Shown: piece after piece, positions 41,232-50,041 of the stretch
How positions within the stretch are numbered: the stretch's first letter is position 1
Layout: every line of letters starts with the position of its first letter
NCBI RefSeq assembly: GCF_000423345.1
Contig: NZ_AUHU01000006.1
Location: forward strand, 124,001-188,000
Source: Marinimicrobium agarilyticum DSM 16975
Lineage (GTDB): Bacteria; Pseudomonadota; Gammaproteobacteria; Pseudomonadales; Cellvibrionaceae
Length of the DNA: 64,000 bases
Direction of reading: 5' to 3'
Made by a program: the position numbers and the translations under genes
The notes under the pieces: generated by a model
What the model saw: only the letters and a program-made list of their open reading frames with translations
Databases searched by the model: none
Told to the model about the DNA's origin: nothing

Positions 41232-42956
41232 ATGACTGACTCATTGACCGTTCGTCTGGGGCAATACACCCATCGGGGGCGCAAGGCGCTCAATCAGGAC
41301 TTTCACGGGGCCTATCTGCCCAAGGAGCCCCACCGCACCACCAAGGGCATTGTCGTGGCGCTGGCGGACGGCATCAGCAGCAGCGATGTCAGCCAGATCG
41401 CGAGTGAATCCGCCATCAGCAGCTTCCTCGCGGACTACTATTGCACCTCGGAAACCTGGTCGGTCAAGCAGGCGGCCCAACGGGTGCTCATGGCCACCAA
41501 CTCCTGGCTTTACGCTCAGACCCGCCAAAGTCAGTACCGCTACGACATGGACCGGGGTTACGTCTGTACATTCAGCGCCTTGATTCTCAAGTCCACCACA
41601 GCACATGTGTTCCATATTGGTGACACTCGAATCTATCGGGTGAGTGGGGGGCGACTGGAGCAGTTGACGGAGGACCATCGACTCTGGGTGTCAAAAGAGG
41701 TGAGCTATCTGAGCCGGGCGCTGGGGATCAATCACCACCTGGAAATGGATTACCAGACGTTGGCGCTGGAGAAAGGCGACACCTTTCTGCTCGCCTCGGA
41801 CGGGGTGTACGAGTTCGTCAGTGAACAGGCGGTACTCAACACGCTCACAGAGTGTGACGGGGATTTGGACGAGGCGGCAAAGCGCATTGGGGAGCAGGCC
41901 TATGAAAACGGCAGTGACGATAATATTACCGCGCAACTGGTCCGTGTGGATGGCGTACCCGGCGGTGACCAGTCCGAGATGGTCCGGGACCTGAAACACC
42001 TGCCCTTCCCGCCGTCGCTGAGCGCTCGTATGACATTCGAAGGTTTCCTTATCCTGCGGCAGTTGCACGCCAGCAGCCGCAGTCACGTTTATCTGGTGAA
42101 AGACCTGGAAACCGAACAAAGCCTCGTTCTGAAAACCCTGGCGACGGACCTTCAGCAAGACGACGCCCATCAGGAGCGGTTTCTGATGGAAGAGTGGATC
42201 GCCCGGCGCATCGACAGCCCTCATGTTCTCAAACCCTGCCTGCCCAACCGGGCCCGGCAACACCTGTACACGGTCACCGAATATATTGAGGGGCAGACGC
42301 TGCAGCAATGGTCACGCGACAACCCATCGCCGTCGCTACCGCAGGTAAGAGACCTGGTGGCCCAGATCGCCAAGGGCCTGAGGGCTTTTCACCGGCTCGA
42401 AATGCTGCATCAGGATCTGCGCCCGGCCAACGTCATGATCGACGACTCGGGTACGGTAAAAATCATCGATTTCGGCTCCACACGCGTCGCCGGCCTCGCG
42501 GAGCTGAAAACCCAGACCAACGAGATCCTGGGCACGGCGGCCTACACGGCGCCCGAATATTTTGTGGGGGAGCCCCCCACCCCGAGAGCCGATCAGTTCT
42601 CCCTGGCTGTGCTCGCCTATCAACTGCTTACCGGCGAGTTGCCCTATGGCACCCAGGTGGCCAAGGCCCGCACCCGGGCCGATCAGCACAAATTGCGCTA
42701 CCAGTCGGCCCTGACCCACAACCCCGCCCTGCCTCTGTGGGTGGATGAGACGCTCAAACGGGCGCTGAGCGTCGACCCGTTCAAACGCTACGATGCGCTC
42801 TCGGAGTTCGTCTACGACCTGGAGCACCCCAACCCCCGCTATGTTCAGAAAACCCAACCCCCGCTGCTGGAACGGGACCCGGTATTGTTCTGGAAAGGCA
42901 TCTCTCTTATTCTTGCGCTCGTATCCCTGAGCCTGGCCGTTGAGCTGTTTGGCTGA
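41232..42956 (+). CDS. Bifunctional PP2C phosphatase / Ser-Thr protein kinase
   Basis: A 574-residue fusion with a C-terminal membrane anchor (WKGISLILALVSLSLAVELF). Residues 1-235 form a PP2C phosphatase with metal-binding Asp residues in VVALADGIS, HIGDTRIYR, LLASDGVYE and GSDDNITAQ. Residues 260-540 form a protein kinase (VLKTL lysine, catalytic loop HQDLRPANVMID with Gln in place of Arg in HRD, and DFGSTR). The HRD change marks a non-RD kinase. The gene overlaps the tail of a terminator of the FNT gene. I start at the ATG at 41232; a GTG at 41217 lies inside the hairpin. In Pseudomonas a similar gene sits beside nitrate/nitrite assimilation genes. Confidence 0.92.
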   Translation: MTDSLTVRLGQYTHRGRKALNQDFHGAYLPKEPHRTTKGIVVALADGISSSDVSQIASESAISSFLADYYCTSETWSVKQAAQRVLMATNSWLYAQTRQSQYRYDMDRGYVCTFSALILKSTTAHVFHIGDTRIYRVSGGRLEQLTEDHRLWVSKEVSYLSRALGINHHLEMDYQTLALEKGDTFLLASDGVYEFVSEQAVLNTLTECDGDLDEAAKRIGEQAYENGSDDNITAQLVRVDGVPGGDQSEMVRDLKHLPFPPSLSARMTFEGFLILRQLHASSRSHVYLVKDLETEQSLVLKTLATDLQQDDAHQERFLMEEWIARRIDSPHVLKPCLPNRARQHLYTVTEYIEGQTLQQWSRDNPSPSLPQVRDLVAQIAKGLRAFHRLEMLHQDLRPANVMIDDSGTVKIIDFGSTRVAGLAELKTQTNEILGTAAYTAPEYFVGEPPTPRADQFSLAVLAYQLLTGELPYGTQVAKARTRADQHKLRYQSALTHNPALPLWVDETLKRALSVDPFKRYDALSEFVYDLEHPNPRYVQKTQPPLLERDPVLFWKGISLILALVSLSLAVELFG

Positions 42957-42988
42957 GCGAAACCCGAATAAGAGCCCGTTCCCCCACA

Positions 42989-43915
42989 ATGCCGAATTCC
43001 ACCCACTTGCCTCTGGTGTACCACCCGGACTACAGCTTTCCCTTTCCGGAGAAGCACCGCTTTCCCATGGCGAAGTTCGGTTTGCTGGCGGAGTATTTGC
43101 GGGACATAGGCCTACTCACACGGGAGAACGGGGTAAGGCCCGGGCGCAGCAAACCCCTGTGGTTAAATCAGACCCACTGCCCGGATTACCTCGCCCGCTT
43201 CATCAACCGGGAGCAGACGCCGCAGGAACACCGGCAAATGAATTTGCCCTGGAGCGAGGGGCTGGTCAAGCGCACTCTGATTGCGCCTTCGGGCACGGTG
43301 CTGGCGGCCCAGTTGGCCCTGCATCACGGCCTGGCCTGCCACCTGGCGGGCGGAACTCACCACGCCCAATACGATCACGCGTCGGGGTTTTGTATTCTCA
43401 ACGATCTGGCCATCGCCGCGAAGGTGCTTCTCCATCAAAGCGGTGTGGGGCGGGTTCTGATTTTCGATTGCGACGTCCACCAGGGCGACGGCACCGCCGC
43501 CCTGCTCAAAAACGAACCCAGAGCCTTCACCTGCTCCATTCACTGCGAGAGCAACTTTCCCTTTGTGAAACAGCAGAGCGATCTGGATGTGCCCCTCGAA
43601 GACGGCTTGGATGATGCGCCCTACTTGACCATCGTGATGGAAACGCTGCATCAGGTTTTGGACAGGGTCAAACCGGATATTGTGCTCTACGATGCCGGGG
43701 TGGATGTCTTTCGGGGCGACCCGCTCGGGCGCCTGAACATCTCCGAAGCCGGCATCCGCGAACGGGACCGGCAGGTGCTGAGCGAGCTGCTGCGCCGGCG
43801 CATTCCGGTGGCCACCGTCATCGGTGGCGGCTATGACGACGACCGGGTCGCGCTGGCCCGCCGTCACGCGATTGTTGTGGAGGAAGCCGCTCGTCTGAGA
43901 GGGATCAGGTTCTGA
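42989..43915 (+). CDS. Histone deacetylase-family protein
   Basis: A 308-residue metal-dependent deacetylase of the class II/AcuC-like group. Zinc ligands and catalytic residues are visible in GGTHHAQYDHASGFCILND (His pair), FDCDVHQGDGTA (Asp-x-His) and VIGGGY; the DAGVDVFRGDPLG block holds the second Asp. Bacterial members remove acetyl groups from polyamines, amines or proteins; the substrate cannot be told here. It follows the kinase-phosphatase gene by 32 bp and is likely cotranscribed. Confidence 0.9.
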   Translation: MPNSTHLPLVYHPDYSFPFPEKHRFPMAKFGLLAEYLRDIGLLTRENGVRPGRSKPLWLNQTHCPDYLARFINREQTPQEHRQMNLPWSEGLVKRTLIAPSGTVLAAQLALHHGLACHLAGGTHHAQYDHASGFCILNDLAIAAKVLLHQSGVGRVLIFDCDVHQGDGTAALLKNEPRAFTCSIHCESNFPFVKQQSDLDVPLEDGLDDAPYLTIVMETLHQVLDRVKPDIVLYDAGVDVFRGDPLGRLNISEAGIRERDRQVLSELLRRRIPVATVIGGGYDDDRVALARRHAIVVEEAARLRGIRF

Positions 43916-44016
43916 CTTCACCGGGCGAGCGTTCGAACGACTGGCGGAAACCCTCTATACTGATCGTCCTACAACCACCACAAAACAAGAAATCATCAAC
44001 CCGAGGACGTTAAACC

Positions 44017-44976
44017 ATGAGAGTTGTTCTGCTCCTGGCGCTGCTATTGGCGTTGCCCGTTTCCAGTCACGCTCAGATTGTTTATGAAATGACCGTTGCC
44101 CAGGACGGCAGCGGCGACTTTGAAAGCATCCAGGCCGCCATTGATGCCACCAAAGCCTTCCCGGACAAACGCATTACCATTCACGTAAAAAACGGCGTTT
44201 ACCACGAGCCCGTCAAAGTGTATGAATGGAATCCGATGGTCTCACTCATCGGCGAAAGCGTTGAGGGCACGGTCATTACCTGGGGCAGTCACTTCAAGCA
44301 AGTGAACAAGGGGCGAAACAGCACCTTCCACACACCCACGGTGCAGATCAACGGCGACGACTTTCACGGCGAGAACCTGACCATTCGCAACACCGCCGGC
44401 CCTGTGGGCCAGGCTGTGGCGTTGGCGATCAACGCCGATCGGGTGAGTTTTTATAACAGCCGGTTTCTCGGGCATCAGGACACGGTGTACGCCACTGGCG
44501 AGGGGAAAAAGCAGTACTTCAAGAACTGCTATATCGAAGGCACCACCGATTTTATTTTCGGGCGCGCCACCGCAGTGTTCGACGGCTGCCAGATTCACTC
44601 CCTGGCGGACTCCTACATCACCGCCGCCTCTACGCCACAAGGTGTGGAACACGGCCTGGTATTTTTCGATGCAACACTGACCGCGAACACCGGTGTCGAG
44701 TCCGTCTACCTGGGTCGCCCCTGGCGGACCTACGCGCAAACCGTGTTTATCAATACCCAGATGGGCGAGCATATCCGCCCCGAGGGCTGGCACAACTGGT
44801 CCAACCCCGAGGCTGAGCGACAGAGCTTTTACGCCGAGCACAACAGTCGCGGCCCCGGTGCCGCGCCCCAGCAGCGGGCGTCCTGGTCCCACCAGTTGAA
44901 TGAGGACGAAGCCCAACATTACTCGCTGGAGACCATTCTCGGCTCAGAGCGTCACCCCGAATGGTACCTGAGGTAG
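44017..44976 (+). CDS. Pectinesterase (CE8)
   Basis: A 319-residue exported enzyme with signal peptide (VVLLLALLLALPVSSHA, cleaved before Q) and a right-handed beta-helix. All catalytic signatures of pectin methylesterases are present: GPVGQAVAL, GHQDTVYA (first Asp), EGTTDFIFG (second Asp) and YLGRPWR (Arg). It removes methyl esters from homogalacturonan. No other pectin gene is nearby, so it is a lone CAZyme within the window. Its stop is one base from that of the convergent senB gene. Confidence 0.95.
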   Translation: MRVVLLLALLLALPVSSHAQIVYEMTVAQDGSGDFESIQAAIDATKAFPDKRITIHVKNGVYHEPVKVYEWNPMVSLIGESVEGTVITWGSHFKQVNKGRNSTFHTPTVQINGDDFHGENLTIRNTAGPVGQAVALAINADRVSFYNSRFLGHQDTVYATGEGKKQYFKNCYIEGTTDFIFGRATAVFDGCQIHSLADSYITAASTPQGVEHGLVFFDATLTANTGVESVYLGRPWRTYAQTVFINTQMGEHIRPEGWHNWSNPEAERQSFYAEHNSRGPGAAPQQRASWSHQLNEDEAQHYSLETILGSERHPEWYLR

Positions 44977-44977
44977 C

Positions 44978-45985
44978 TTACGCGCTCTCCGGGGGCCAGC
45001 CTGCCCCCATTACCAACGCCACGACCTCTGCCAAGCGTGCCGCTTCTCTGGCGGGCGAGAATAACGGGGCGCGAGCGGTCACTTGTCGGCCCAAGTGTTC
45101 CAGCCACTCTGGAGAGCGTTCAGCCTTCAGAAGGCAGTCGCGCAGCGCTTCGGTATTCCCAACCGGATAGTAGCCCTCGTAATCGCTCCCCAATAAGCCT
45201 CGATTCCCCGGGATATCGGAGGCGATCACCGGCAGCCCCGCTACGCAGGCTTCGCTGACGACGTTGGCGCCCCCCTCCATACGGGAACTGATCACCATCA
45301 ACCGTGCCCGACTCATCGCCTGGCGCACGCGCCAGTGCGGCTGATCGCCGAGCCATCGGTAGCGCGGGTTGCCCGCCATCTCCTCGCGCGCCGCCTGCGC
45401 CCACTTGTCATTGTGGGCGCCCCCCATCTGAACGATCCGCAGGCGAGACTCAGAAGGCACGTCCCGAACCGCATAGGCGGCTCGCAGAGAGTCCTTCTCC
45501 TCCCGCAGGTGTCCGGCCACCAACACCTCGAAACGGCGATGGCCGGGTCTGGGAGCGCCGGGCGGCAATGGTTCGGCCGACTGGTGGACCACCCGCAAGC
45601 GATTCATGTACCGCTGCGGCAGATTCTCCGACAGGCAGTCATGTAACCCGATCAATAGATCGGCTTTGTCCATGCTGTCGTATACCGCCTGGGGATGGCT
45701 ATACTGGAACCGATACACGTCGGTCCCCGTCAGTGCCAGGATGACAGGGCACTTCGGGTAAGCCCGCTTCCAGGCTTTGAGTGCGTCGTGGCTGCGCCAG
45801 GCGTGGAGCGCCAGAATCAGGTCTGGGGTCGGTATTCCGTCGGGGACATCATCCGGTATATAGAGACAGACGCGATAACCCCGCGAGCGCAGGAGCCGGG
45901 CCCAGCGCGTCGCTGTCGCCCGGTTCCCGGCGCGGGACCCCGGGGCGGCAGGGGTAATCAAGGCGATGAGGGGTGAGTGGCTCAA
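44978..45985 (-). CDS. senB: Selenosugar synthase SenB (glycosyltransferase)
   Basis: A 335-residue GT-B-type protein. The N-terminus IALITPAAPGSRAGNRATATRWARLLR, then LALTGTDVY, VLVAGHLREEKDSLRAAYA, NPRYRWLG, SRMEGGANVVSEACVAGLPV and DIPGNRGLLGSDYEGYYPVG are the hallmark blocks of the TIGR04348-type family now known as SenB. SenB couples selenophosphate with a UDP-sugar to form a selenosugar that donates selenium for C-Se bond formation. I set the start at a TTG (45985) with AAGGAA five bases upstream; a GTG at 46054 has no ribosome site. It is divergent from the putative selenium transporter, 151 bp apart, and convergent with the pectinesterase. Confidence 0.9.
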   Translation of the reverse strand: MSHSPLIALITPAAPGSRAGNRATATRWARLLRSRGYRVCLYIPDDVPDGIPTPDLILALHAWRSHDALKAWKRAYPKCPVILALTGTDVYRFQYSHPQAVYDSMDKADLLIGLHDCLSENLPQRYMNRLRVVHQSAEPLPPGAPRPGHRRFEVLVAGHLREEKDSLRAAYAVRDVPSESRLRIVQMGGAHNDKWAQAAREEMAGNPRYRWLGDQPHWRVRQAMSRARLMVISSRMEGGANVVSEACVAGLPVIASDIPGNRGLLGSDYEGYYPVGNTEALRDCLLKAERSPEWLEHLGRQVTARAPLFSPAREAARLAEVVALVMGAGWPPESA

Positions 45986-46136
45986 ACGGATTCCTTGGGT
46001 ACAGACAGATAAAATCGCTCGAAAAAGGTTAGCACGATCCTCCGTCGCCAGCACACCCGAGCGGTTGCCGACGCCGATTGATCAAATCCGGTACCATACC
46101 GGCTGAGTTTTTATCGCCATCGAAAGAGGACATCTC

Positions 46137-46994
46137 ATGTTAGGACGCATTGCTTTTTGCTTGACGCTTTGCCTGGTCGCCCTCGGCGCCAGCGCCCAGA
46201 CGTTTGTTTTCACCGCCATTCCGGATGAGGATGAAACCCGCCTGCGCGAGCGCTTCCAGGCTGTTGCCGACTATTTGCAGGAAGAGCTGGATGTCGACGT
46301 GCGCTTCGTACCGGTCAAGTCCTATGCGGCGGCTGTGAGCGCCTTTCGCAACGACCAGGTCCAGTTGGCCTGGTTCGGTGGGCTCTCCGGAGTGCAGGCC
46401 CGAGCCCGGGTACCCGGCTCTCAGGCCCTGGCCCAGGGCGCGGAGGATGCCGAGTTCGTCACTTACTTTATCGCCCACAAAAGCACCGGGCTGAAGCCGG
46501 GCTCGGGCCTGACCGAAGAGTTGAAGGGCATGACCTTTACCTTCGGCTCCAAGGGCTCCACCTCAGGGCGTTTGATGCCGGAGTACTACCTCCGCAAAAC
46601 CTACGACGCGGCACCGGAAGAAGTTTTCGACAAAGTGGGCTTCAGCGGCAACCACAGCCGCACCGCTTCTCTGGTGGCCACTGGCGCTTATCAACTGGGC
46701 GCACTGAACTACACCGTCTGGGAAAACGAGGTAGAGGCCGGCAACATCGACACCGACGAGGTCAATGTCATCTGGGAAACACCGCCCTACCCCGATTATC
46801 AATGGACCATTCGCGGCGACGTCGATGAACGTTTTGGCAAAGGTTTTACCGACAAGGTACGCAAGGCACTATTGAACATGGATGACCCAAAACTGCTGGA
46901 GAGCTTCCCCCGCTCCAAGTTTATTCCTGCGGACAACAGCGACTATGCCATCATTGAGGATGTCGCCAAACAGATTGGCCTGATCGACGAATGA
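46137..46994 (+). CDS. PhnD-like periplasmic binding protein, putative selenium-oxyanion ABC transporter
   Basis: A 285-residue exported binding protein (signal ending LGASA, then QTFVFTAIPDEDETRLRERF). The family blocks RFVPVKSYAAAVSAFRNDQVQLAWFGGLSG and TFTFGSKGSTSGRLMPEYY match the group that NCBI models call putative selenate ABC transporter binding proteins, related to phosphonate PhnD. It is divergent from senB, which fits selenium. Stop and next start overlap (ATGA). The ligand (selenate, selenite or an organo-selenium compound) is not established. Confidence 0.88.
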   Translation: MLGRIAFCLTLCLVALGASAQTFVFTAIPDEDETRLRERFQAVADYLQEELDVDVRFVPVKSYAAAVSAFRNDQVQLAWFGGLSGVQARARVPGSQALAQGAEDAEFVTYFIAHKSTGLKPGSGLTEELKGMTFTFGSKGSTSGRLMPEYYLRKTYDAAPEEVFDKVGFSGNHSRTASLVATGAYQLGALNYTVWENEVEAGNIDTDEVNVIWETPPYPDYQWTIRGDVDERFGKGFTDKVRKALLNMDDPKLLESFPRSKFIPADNSDYAIIEDVAKQIGLIDE

Positions 46995-47644
46995 CAGCAC
47001 TGGCTCTGGACGGAGTGGTCGCCCGCTACGGCGACCTGCAAGTACTCGGCCCGCTGAGCCTGGAGCTGGTGCGGGGACAAACCATCGCCCTCGTCGGAAA
47101 AAGCGGCGCGGGCAAATCCACCCTTTTAAGCCTGATGCACCAGCACTGGCGCTCCAGGGGCGTTGCGCTTATGCCGCAGGACCTGGGCCTGGTGCCGACG
47201 TTGAGTGTGTACCACAACGTCTACATGGGGGGCCTTGCCCAGCGTTCCAGTTGGCATAACCTCGTTACGCTCGTACGACCCTACCGGCACGATGTGGCCC
47301 AGATCCTTCCGGTGCTCCAAACCCTGGGCATAGACCACAAATGTTGGAGTGCCACCGGTGAACTCTCCGGCGGGCAACGCCAACGCGTGGCCGCTGCCCG
47401 GGCGATTTATCAGGCGGGTGAGGTCTTACTGGCCGATGAACCCGCCTCCGCGCTGGACGGTCCGATGGCGGAAACGGTTCTCGGCGCACTCACCCAAACC
47501 TACCAGACGGCCGTTCTGGCCATGCACGACGTGGATTTGGCATTGCGCTTTTCTGACCGGGTGGTGGGCATCGCCGATGGCGGTATTGCCCTGGACCAAC
47601 CCACTCACCGTGTGCAGGCCTCAGACCTGCTTTCGCTGTACTGA
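46991..47644 (+). CDS. ABC transporter ATP-binding protein, putative selenium transporter
   Basis: A 217-residue PhnC-like ATPase: Walker A GKSGAGKSTLLS, signature LSGGQRQRVAAAR, Walker B VLLADEPASALDG, switch His in MHDVDLAL. It overlaps the binding protein gene by 4 bp and is followed 11 bp later by the permease gene. Confidence 0.92.
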   Translation: MTALALDGVVARYGDLQVLGPLSLELVRGQTIALVGKSGAGKSTLLSLMHQHWRSRGVALMPQDLGLVPTLSVYHNVYMGGLAQRSSWHNLVTLVRPYRHDVAQILPVLQTLGIDHKCWSATGELSGGQRQRVAAARAIYQAGEVLLADEPASALDGPMAETVLGALTQTYQTAVLAMHDVDLALRFSDRVVGIADGGIALDQPTHRVQASDLLSLY

Positions 47645-47655
47645 TCAGAGGCATT

Positions 47656-49128
47656 ATGAGGCGATCGGCCAGCGTAAGTACCAGCTTGTGGTTTGTTGCC
47701 CTGGCGGTCGTGTGTGCGTTTTTCGCCGACCTGACGATCAGCGCACACGACCCCTGGGGCGAGCTCGCTCGCCTCTTCTCCGGTTTGCTGACACCCGACC
47801 TTACCCGAACGGATTATTTGGCCGAGGCATTGGTACGGACCCTGGCGTTTGCATTCGTGGGCGTTGGATTAGGGGCAGCCAGCGGCTTCGCGCTCGCGAT
47901 GGTCTTCGGCTCGCGCATCGTCCGTACCTTCTGTGCCTTTATTCGGGCCATCCATGAACTGTTCTGGGCGTTGATCTTCCTACAGTTCTTTGGCTTGCAC
48001 CCACTGACCGGTGTGCTGGCGATCGCCATCCCCTACGCCGGCGTCTTTGGCAAAGTCTACGCCGAGATTCTGGAGGAGACCGATCCTCAGCCGCGGGATA
48101 CGCTGCCTTTCGGCACCGGCAAAATCATTGCGCTGCTTTACACCCGAGTCAGTCAGGCCTGGCCCCAGTTGGTAACCTATACCTCATACCGATTGGAGTG
48201 CGGTTTGCGCTCCAGCGCCGTACTCGGCTTTGTCGGTATGCCGACGCTGGGGTTTTACCTGGAGTCCGCCTTCGCCCAAGGCCACTATTCGGCGGTGGGC
48301 GCCCTGCTGCTGTTGTTCTACGTACTGATCACTACTTTGCGCCTTTGGGTACGCCCGAAGCTCGTGCCGCTCTACTTGATGGTCGCACCGTTTTTACTCG
48401 GCAGCGGCCTGCCGATCCGATGGCAAAACGTCACTCGCTTCTTTACCGAGGATATTGTGCCGGCCCCTCTGCGCGGCGGTGAAGGCTGGTCCGAGCTTGG
48501 CCCCTGGCTGGTGGAACTGCTCAGCACCGAAGCCTTGCCGGGCATCTGGAACACGCTGGTCCTGACCCAGATCGCATTGGTGCTCACCGGTGTTTTGACG
48601 CTATTACTTTACCCCCTCGGATCACGCCACTTTACCAATCGCCTCACCGGCCCCTTGGGCCATACCGTGCTGGTGGTGTTGCGCTCCACGCCTGAGTATT
48701 TGCTCGCCTTTATTTTGCTGCAACTCTGGGGACCCTCAATGCTGCCCGCGGTCATCGCGCTCGCCGTGCACAACAGCGGCATCATTGGGCACCTCATCGG
48801 GCGGCGCTCCAACGACGTTACCTTGCGCCCGGACGCGCCCACGGGCATTGAGCGCTACGCTTACGAGCTTACGCCCCGGCTGTACGGCCCGTTTTTGGCA
48901 TTCCTGTTCTATCGCTGGGAAATCATTATGCGCGAGACCGCGATTCTCGGCATTCTGGGGATTGCCACCCTGGGCTTCTATGTGGACAGCGCGATTCAGG
49001 AGATCCGCTTTGATCGGGCGATGGTGTTGATCCTGATTACCGCGCTGCTGAATATCGGGGTGGATATTCTAGCCCGCTGGTTACGGGCCAGGTTGCGGTT
49101 GAAACATACGGCGCAGAGTGAGCCTTGA
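47656..49128 (+). CDS. Double permease (two PhnE-like halves), putative selenium transporter
   Basis: A 490-residue protein with two tandem PhnE-type permease domains, each with about five to six hydrophobic segments. Two EAA-like loops are visible (the second in the REIIMRETAILG region: FLFYRWEIIMRETAILGILG). The fusion replaces a homodimeric permease. With the binding protein and ATPase it makes a complete importer next to senB. Confidence 0.9.
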   Translation: MRRSASVSTSLWFVALAVVCAFFADLTISAHDPWGELARLFSGLLTPDLTRTDYLAEALVRTLAFAFVGVGLGAASGFALAMVFGSRIVRTFCAFIRAIHELFWALIFLQFFGLHPLTGVLAIAIPYAGVFGKVYAEILEETDPQPRDTLPFGTGKIIALLYTRVSQAWPQLVTYTSYRLECGLRSSAVLGFVGMPTLGFYLESAFAQGHYSAVGALLLLFYVLITTLRLWVRPKLVPLYLMVAPFLLGSGLPIRWQNVTRFFTEDIVPAPLRGGEGWSELGPWLVELLSTEALPGIWNTLVLTQIALVLTGVLTLLLYPLGSRHFTNRLTGPLGHTVLVVLRSTPEYLLAFILLQLWGPSMLPAVIALAVHNSGIIGHLIGRRSNDVTLRPDAPTGIERYAYELTPRLYGPFLAFLFYRWEIIMRETAILGILGIATLGFYVDSAIQEIRFDRAMVLILITALLNIGVDILARWLRARLRLKHTAQSEP

Positions 49129-49139
49129 GGGAGGATGAT

Positions 49140-49223
49140 GGCGGATGCGCTTCGCTTACCCGCCCTATCCAACCTTACGTAGGGCCAACCTTATGTAGGG
49201 CGGATAAGCGAAGCGCATCCGCC
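49140..49223. repeat. REP-type palindrome pair between transporter and nar operon
   Basis: Arms 49140-49168 and 49196-49223 are inverted copies of GGCGGATGCGCTTCGCTTA(C)CCGCCCTA with few mismatches; the 27-bp spacer contains a GTAGGGC direct repeat. This motif is common in intergenic DNA of many proteobacteria. It sits between two convergent operons and could act as a bidirectional terminator. Confidence 0.8.
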
Positions 49224-49265
49224 GTTATCTCCCGTCAACCTCTATCGAACGAGATTCAATAGTTT

Positions 49266-50033
49266 TTACTGCATCAATGGAGAACCATCCACCTCGAAGT
49301 CATAACCTTCAATCTCCGCTTCGGCGATTAACACCTGAATGTACTGCGCTATGGCCTTACGCCGCACTTTCTCATTCAAGTAATCCGCAATCTGTTCAGC
49401 GACTTCTTCATAAGGTAAAGGTCGGCCGGGAATATTGCGTTCGATATAGACCAGGTGATAGCCGTAACGGCTCTCCACCGGTCGAGGCATCAGGCCCGGC
49501 TCGGCGGCAAACACCTGGCGCTCGAACTCCGGCACGGTTTGCCCCTTGCTGATCTGCCCAAGGCTGCCCCCGGTTTCTTTTGACGGGCAGGCGGACTCCC
49601 GCCGGGCAAGCTTACCGAAATCAGCGCCACCTTTAACGATATCCAACAGCGCGTCGGCGCGAACCTTGGCCTCGGCCCGGCCCGCATCGTCCTCCTTGGG
49701 GACAGCCAACAGGATATGCTTGATTTCGAGCAGTGGAGAGGTTTCAAACTTCGCTGGATTCGCCTTGTAGTACTGCCGACAGTCTTCTTCCGTGGCCTCG
49801 GGAATGGCGACTTCTTTCTCGATCAAAGCCTCGATGAAATCTTCATCGGAGCTCACCACAGTATCATCACTGACGGGAATGCCCAGGCTTTTGGCGCGCT
49901 GTCGAAACAGCTCGCCGATGATCAGGGACTCAGCCGCTTTGAACATGGCGTCCCGGCGGGACTCCGCCGGGTGGTATTGCATTTCCGCGAGCACTTTGTC
50001 TTCGGGAATTTGCGTTTGGTTGACGGTAATCAT
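49266..50033 (-). CDS. Peptidyl-prolyl cis-trans isomerase, parvulin type, of the nar operon
   Basis: A 255-residue protein with a NifM/SurA-like N-terminal helical region and a parvulin (PPIC) domain at about residues 100-205 (EIKHILLAVPKEDDAG ... SCPSKETGGSLGQISKGQTVPEFE). No signal peptide is seen. A PPIase gene ends the narGHJI operon in Pseudomonas as well, and this one lies 8 bp behind narI. It probably helps nitrate reductase folding or assembly, which is an inference from position. Confidence 0.88.
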   Translation of the reverse strand: MITVNQTQIPEDKVLAEMQYHPAESRRDAMFKAAESLIIGELFRQRAKSLGIPVSDDTVVSSDEDFIEALIEKEVAIPEATEEDCRQYYKANPAKFETSPLLEIKHILLAVPKEDDAGRAEAKVRADALLDIVKGGADFGKLARRESACPSKETGGSLGQISKGQTVPEFERQVFAAEPGLMPRPVESRYGYHLVYIERNIPGRPLPYEEVAEQIADYLNEKVRRKAIAQYIQVLIAEAEIEGYDFEVDGSPLMQ

Positions 50034-50041
50034 GGCATTTC

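Noticed and set aside
41183-41239. An 18-codon leader ORF with its own ribosome site that overlaps the kinase-phosphatase start
   Set aside because: It lies within an obvious intrinsic terminator hairpin, which accounts for the sequence; no amino-acid bias suggests attenuation.
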